A DNA stretch of 64,000 bases from Clostridia bacterium (GTDB lineage: Bacteria > Bacillota > Clostridia > Oscillospirales > CAG-272): contig JAFVTS010000011.1 of the NCBI GenBank assembly GCA_017503105.1, forward strand, positions 1 to 64,000, in the 5' to 3' direction. The notes under the pieces are model-generated. The model did no database searches. It worked only from the letters and a program-made list of their open reading frames with translations, and was not told where the DNA came from. A program made the translations under genes and the position numbers. Each line of letters begins with the position of its first letter. Positions within the stretch are counted from its first letter, which is position 1. Shown here one piece after another: positions 60,891 through 64,000 of the stretch.

Positions 60891-62693
60891 TTACTTTTTA
60901 TACATCGGACCGTACGCGGCGCAGGCTCTGTAATCCTGTCCTTCCTTGTCCATACCGAATGCGTTCCAAGCCGCGGGGCGGAAGATGTCCTCCTCGGGCA
61001 CGTTGTGAAGGCAAACGGGGATGCGGAGAATGGAGCAGAGGGTGATGAGATCTGCACCGATGTGTCCGTAGCTTATAGCGCCGTGATTCGCGCCCCAATT
61101 ATTCATTACCTCGTACGCGGTCTTGAACGGGCTGCCGTCCTTACCGTCGCATCTCGGAGCGAACCAGGTGCAGGGCCAGGTGTAATCCGTGCGCTTCCAA
61201 AGTGTGTCGGTGACCTCGGCGGGAAGGTTGACCGTCCAGCCCTCTGCTATCTGCATAACGGGGCCGAGCCCCTTGACGAAGTTGAGCCTTATCATAGTGC
61301 AGGGGATTTCAGCCTCGGTAACGAAGCGGGAGGAGAATCCGCCGCCCCTGAAATATCCGCAATCGGCAGGCGCCCATTCCGTAGCACCCATAATAGCCTT
61401 CGCGTCAGCTTCGTTGACGTCATACCACTCTTTCATAGCGGGTTTGCCGTCTTCATCCTTTGCCTGACAGTTAGCGTCAAGACACGCGGCACCGGAGTTG
61501 ATGAGGTGTATAAATCCGTCGGCATCCTTCGCCTTGCCCTCTATTTCATAACCCGTAACTCTCTTGACAGCGTCCCCCGACCAATAGGTACGAACGTCGG
61601 CAAATATCTGCGCGCGGTTTGTAAGGAGCTTCATAAGAAGCATTCCTATACCGTTAAGAGTATCGTTCTCGGTTGCGAGTATGTAAGGCTCTCTCGTGCC
61701 GTTCCAGTCAAAGGACGTGTTGAGCATAGCCTCGGCAAAGTCGCAGTTGGGGTAGAAGTCCGTCCACTGTCTTTGACCCTGGAAGCCTGCCGCGATGGCG
61801 TTGTGTCCAACCATCTCCTCCTTTGCAAAATCGGGAAGATTTTCGTTTCCGTTCATAAGGTCCTTGATTATCATAGCGGTGAGCACGCAGAACTCAAAGT
61901 CCTTTTCTTTCTCTTCGTCGGACTTTCTTATGAACTCGGGATTCTTGTCAAAGCCGAATTTGCAGTTTTCTTTAGCCCAGAGAAGCGCGCGTGCAAGCTC
62001 GTCCTTGTCGTAAATGCCCTCCGTCATTCGACGGATTATCTCAACCTCGTCCACCGATTCAACGCGAAGACCGAGATAGTCCTCCATAAAATCGGGGTTG
62101 ATCTGCGAGCCCGCAATACCCATACAAAGCGAGCCTATCTGAAGATACGACTTGCCCTTCATCGTTGCCGCCGCGACAGCCGCGCGACCGAAGCGCAACA
62201 GCTTTGCCTTTACGTCCTCGGGGATAGCGGTGTCATCCGCGTCGCAAACCTCGTGACCGTAAATGCCGAAGGCAGGCAAGCCCTTTTGCGCGTGAGCCGC
62301 GAGAACTGCCGCAAGATATACGGCTCCGGGTCTTTCCGTTCCGTTGAAGCCCCAAACGCCCTTGATGGTCTCCTTTTCCATATCCATAGTCTCAGAGCCG
62401 TAGCACCAGCAGGGGGTAACGGTGAGAGTTATTGCAACGCCCTCTCTCTTGAATTTTTCGGCGCAAGCCGCCGCCTCGGCAACTCTGCCTATCGTAGTGT
62501 CTGCGATAACGACCTTGACGGGCTCGCCGTTTGAATAACGGAGATTTTCACGGAAGAGTGCCGCCGCGCTCTTTGCCATATTCATAGTCTGCTCTTCAAG
62601 GGATTCGCGGACGCCGAGTGCTCCGCGTCTGCCGTCGATGGTAGGACGAATTCCTATAACGGGATATTCGCCGATAAGTCTGCTTTTTGCCAT
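60891..62693 (-). CDS. fucI: L-fucose isomerase
   Basis: A 600-residue cytoplasmic isomerase converting L-fucose to L-fuculose, first step of fucose breakdown. Length and sequence match the family: [38 protein letters not shown], the catalytic-site Glu/Asp segments [18 protein letters not shown] and [12 protein letters not shown], and [17 protein letters not shown] 62693 has a GGAGG site upstream; the frame from 62765 is too long. fucK and fucA are not in the window. Confidence 0.95.
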   Translation of the reverse strand: MAKSRLIGEYPVIGIRPTIDGRRGALGVRESLEEQTMNMAKSAAALFRENLRYSNGEPVKVVIADTTIGRVAEAAACAEKFKREGVAITLTVTPCWCYGSETMDMEKETIKGVWGFNGTERPGAVYLAAVLAAHAQKGLPAFGIYGHEVCDADDTAIPEDVKAKLLRFGRAAVAAATMKGKSYLQIGSLCMGIAGSQINPDFMEDYLGLRVESVDEVEIIRRMTEGIYDKDELARALLWAKENCKFGFDKNPEFIRKSDEEKEKDFEFCVLTAMIIKDLMNGNENLPDFAKEEMVGHNAIAAGFQGQRQWTDFYPNCDFAEAMLNTSFDWNGTREPYILATENDTLNGIGMLLMKLLTNRAQIFADVRTYWSGDAVKRVTGYEIEGKAKDADGFIHLINSGAACLDANCQAKDEDGKPAMKEWYDVNEADAKAIMGATEWAPADCGYFRGGGFSSRFVTEAEIPCTMIRLNFVKGLGPVMQIAEGWTVNLPAEVTDTLWKRTDYTWPCTWFAPRCDGKDGSPFKTAYEVMNNWGANHGAISYGHIGADLITLCSILRIPVCLHNVPEEDIFRPAAWNAFGMDKEGQDYRACAAYGPMYKK

Positions 62694-62801
62694 AATATCC
62701 TCCAAAAATATAATTTCTATTTTTATTATATAATATCGGAGACTCGATTTCAATATAAAAAACACACTTATTTCTTAACAAAACTTACATTTTAAAAAAT
62801 G

Positions 62802-62838
62802 AACCTGCCGAGTGCTGTCAGAAGCGCTCGGCAGGTTT
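62802..62838 (-). terminator. Terminator after the cyclophilin gene
   Basis: AACCTGCCGAGTGCT pairs with AGCGCTCGGCAGGTTT with one mismatch, lying just past the minus-strand stop at 62849. Confidence 0.85.
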
Positions 62839-62848
62839 ACCTTCAGAT

Positions 62849-63319
62849 TTAAGCAATATAAGCTCTCTTGATTCTGACGGCGATTTTGGGTCTGTCGCTG
62901 TAATCGGTGGGGATAGACGCGATCTCGTCGACCGCCTCGATGCCCTCTACCACTTTTCCGAATGCCGCATACTGACCGTCAAGATGGGGCGCGTCAGCGT
63001 GCATAATGAAGAATTGGCTCGACGCCGAATTGGGGTCGAAGGCTCTTGCCATAGAGATAACGCCGCGCTCGTGCTTTATGGGGTTGTCGTGACCGTTTGC
63101 GCGGAATTCGCCCTTGATCTTCTCAGGGGCGCCGCCCATACCGTTTCCGAGCGGGTCGCCGCCTTGGATCATAAATCCGGGAATTATGCGGTGGAAGGTA
63201 AGACCGTCGTAAAAGCCCTCGCTGACGAGCTTCTCAAAATTCTTTACCGTGACGGGAGCCGCCTCGGGGCAGAGCTCTATTTTGATATTTGCTCCGTTTT
63301 CCATTTCAATGATTACCAT
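62849..63319 (-). CDS. Peptidyl-prolyl cis-trans isomerase, cyclophilin type
   Basis: A 156-residue cyclophilin that speeds proline isomerisation in folding. Seen: PVTVKNFEKLVSEGFYDGLTFHRIIPGFMIQGGDP with the catalytic arginine, SMARAFDPNSASSQFFIMHAD, and AFGKVVEGIEAVDEI. ATG 63319 is chosen because AAGGAG lies upstream and the cyclophilin N-terminus begins there. No signal peptide, so it is cytoplasmic. Confidence 0.93.
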   Translation of the reverse strand: MVIIEMENGANIKIELCPEAAPVTVKNFEKLVSEGFYDGLTFHRIIPGFMIQGGDPLGNGMGGAPEKIKGEFRANGHDNPIKHERGVISMARAFDPNSASSQFFIMHADAPHLDGQYAAFGKVVEGIEAVDEIASIPTDYSDRPKIAVRIKRAYIA

Positions 63320-63396
63320 TTTGTTTTTCTCCTTATATAATAAAATTTGTTTTTTTGGATATAATTGTATAAACGGTAAAAAGTAGCGGGTGATAT

Positions 63397-64000
63397 ATGA
63401 AAGCAAAAATAGATCTTTTTTCAAAAATAATTATATGTGTTCTCGGCGCTGTGATATTCGGGTATATATTTTTCAAGCATCTTTTCTTTATTCTTCTGCC
63501 GTTTCTCATAGCGTGGGGAATGGCGTTTGCCGTCCGTCCGCCCGCGCATTATCTTTCCTCGCGTATTCACGTACCCGAGGGGATACTGCGTTTGGTCCTG
63601 TCGCTCGGCATAGGCACGGTCGGGCTTGGACTTTCGTTCTTTTTGATATGGAAGCTGTTGCTGCAAGGATGGCGCATTCTCACCGCTATCGGTGAAGACG
63701 GTGAGATGTTGGCCGCGTTCGGCCGCGTTATGGACCCGGGCAGTACGCTCGCAAGGCTTTTGCCCGAGGGCATATCCGAGGCTATATCGGGTGCCCTGGA
63801 AGCAACCGTTTCGTCGCTTACGGAGTCGTTTGCATCTTTTGCCGCCCGTTTCGTCGGTGCCATACCTACCTTTTTCATATTTCTGCTCGTCACGCTCATC
63901 TCCGCGGTGTATTTCGCGCTTGATCTTGAAAGGGTCAATTCCTTCGTCAAGTCCGCTTTGCCGAAATCGCTCTTTTCGTGGCTCGTAAGGTTCAAGGACG
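63397..64000 (+). CDS. AI-2E/YtvI-like membrane protein, 5' part (cut by window end)
   Basis: An open frame from ATG 63397 runs to the end of the window (201 codons). It starts KAKIDLFSKIIICVLGAVIFGYIFFKHLFFILLPFLIAWGMAF, the double N-terminal helix of AI-2E family proteins, followed by a helix near 65-85, a soluble segment, and FFIFLLVTLISAVYFALDLE. The small size of the first helices and the clostridial context fit YtvI-type sporulation membrane proteins. The second half is outside the window. Confidence 0.75.
   Translation, partial: MKAKIDLFSKIIICVLGAVIFGYIFFKHLFFILLPFLIAWGMAFAVRPPAHYLSSRIHVPEGILRLVLSLGIGTVGLGLSFFLIWKLLLQGWRILTAIGEDGEMLAAFGRVMDPGSTLARLLPEGISEAISGALEATVSSLTESFASFAARFVGAIPTFFIFLLVTLISAVYFALDLERVNSFVKSALPKSLFSWLVRFKD

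Noticed and set aside
61005..62534. 509-codon plus-strand frame opposite fucI
   Set aside because: Antisense shadow of a highly conserved enzyme gene.

Overview
The window looks like a chromosomal segment of a Bacillota (Clostridia-like) bacterium from a host-associated, probably gut, environment. The evidence is spoIIR and a YtvI-like gene (endospore lineage), smpB, strong sigma-A type promoters (TTGACA-17-TATAAT), a mixture of ATG, TTG and GTG starts, and many genes for host-type sugars (GlcNAc-6-P, L-fucose, a sialidase-like domain). No species can be named from the sequence alone.

Layout. 1-6775: 3' end of a 23S rRNA, then tRNA-Asn with no 5S gene between them. An AT-rich accessory stretch follows, cut into modules by three copies of a ~137 bp repeat. 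The modules hold a glutaminase; a sialidase(BNR)-AraC fusion with a decayed dgoK/dgoA pair; and an XRE-phosphodiesterase fusion with a histidine phosphatase. 6800-14620: a YfcC-type carrier and an MFS transporter, an AraC regulator, then a divergent operon of two tandem neutral-ceramidase-like proteins and a DegT-type aminotransferase. 14630-15060: gene debris. 15067-18300: a metal-efflux operon (ArsR/CadC-type repressor, separate HMA protein, P1B ATPase) and an RsuA-type pseudouridine synthase. 18340-25340: housekeeping and surface genes, namely smpB, spoIIR, a Cys/His-repeat lipoprotein, a DUF4886/esterase/small-membrane-protein operon with a divergent LysR gene, and a lipoprotein nuclease.

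25409-52341 is one ~27 kb rightward surface-polysaccharide locus. It has an initiating PglC-type phosphoglycosyl transferase, a DegT aminotransferase, three ATP-grasp ligases and a GNAT, an orphan TRAP-type permease, four glycosyltransferases, a Wzy-like polymerase and two flippases. It also has a galacturonokinase-like salvage set (kinase, nucleotidyltransferase, UDP-glucuronate epimerase), LicD plus TagD for phospho-alditol decoration, an acyltransferase, capE/capF/capG for UDP-L-FucNAc, and alanine racemase at the end. The likely product is an acidic glycan with L-FucNAc and uronic acid, decorated with phosphoglycerol, acyl and possibly amino-acid groups.

52384-64000: a Gfo/Idh/MocA oxidoreductase, an AI-2E family membrane protein, an AraC regulator divergent from nagA-nagB-oxidoreductase-serine hydrolase, then convergent fucI and a cyclophilin, and the start of a second AI-2E/YtvI-type gene cut by the window edge.

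Most unusual points: two neighbouring fusions of DNA-binding domains to enzyme folds inside a repeat-delimited array beside tRNA-Asn; a ~390 bp near-identical block inside otherwise diverged tandem ceramidase-like genes; three ATP-grasp ligases with an alanine racemase in one polysaccharide locus; and a lipoprotein built almost only of Cys/His repeats. No CRISPR array, prophage or intact insertion sequence was seen.
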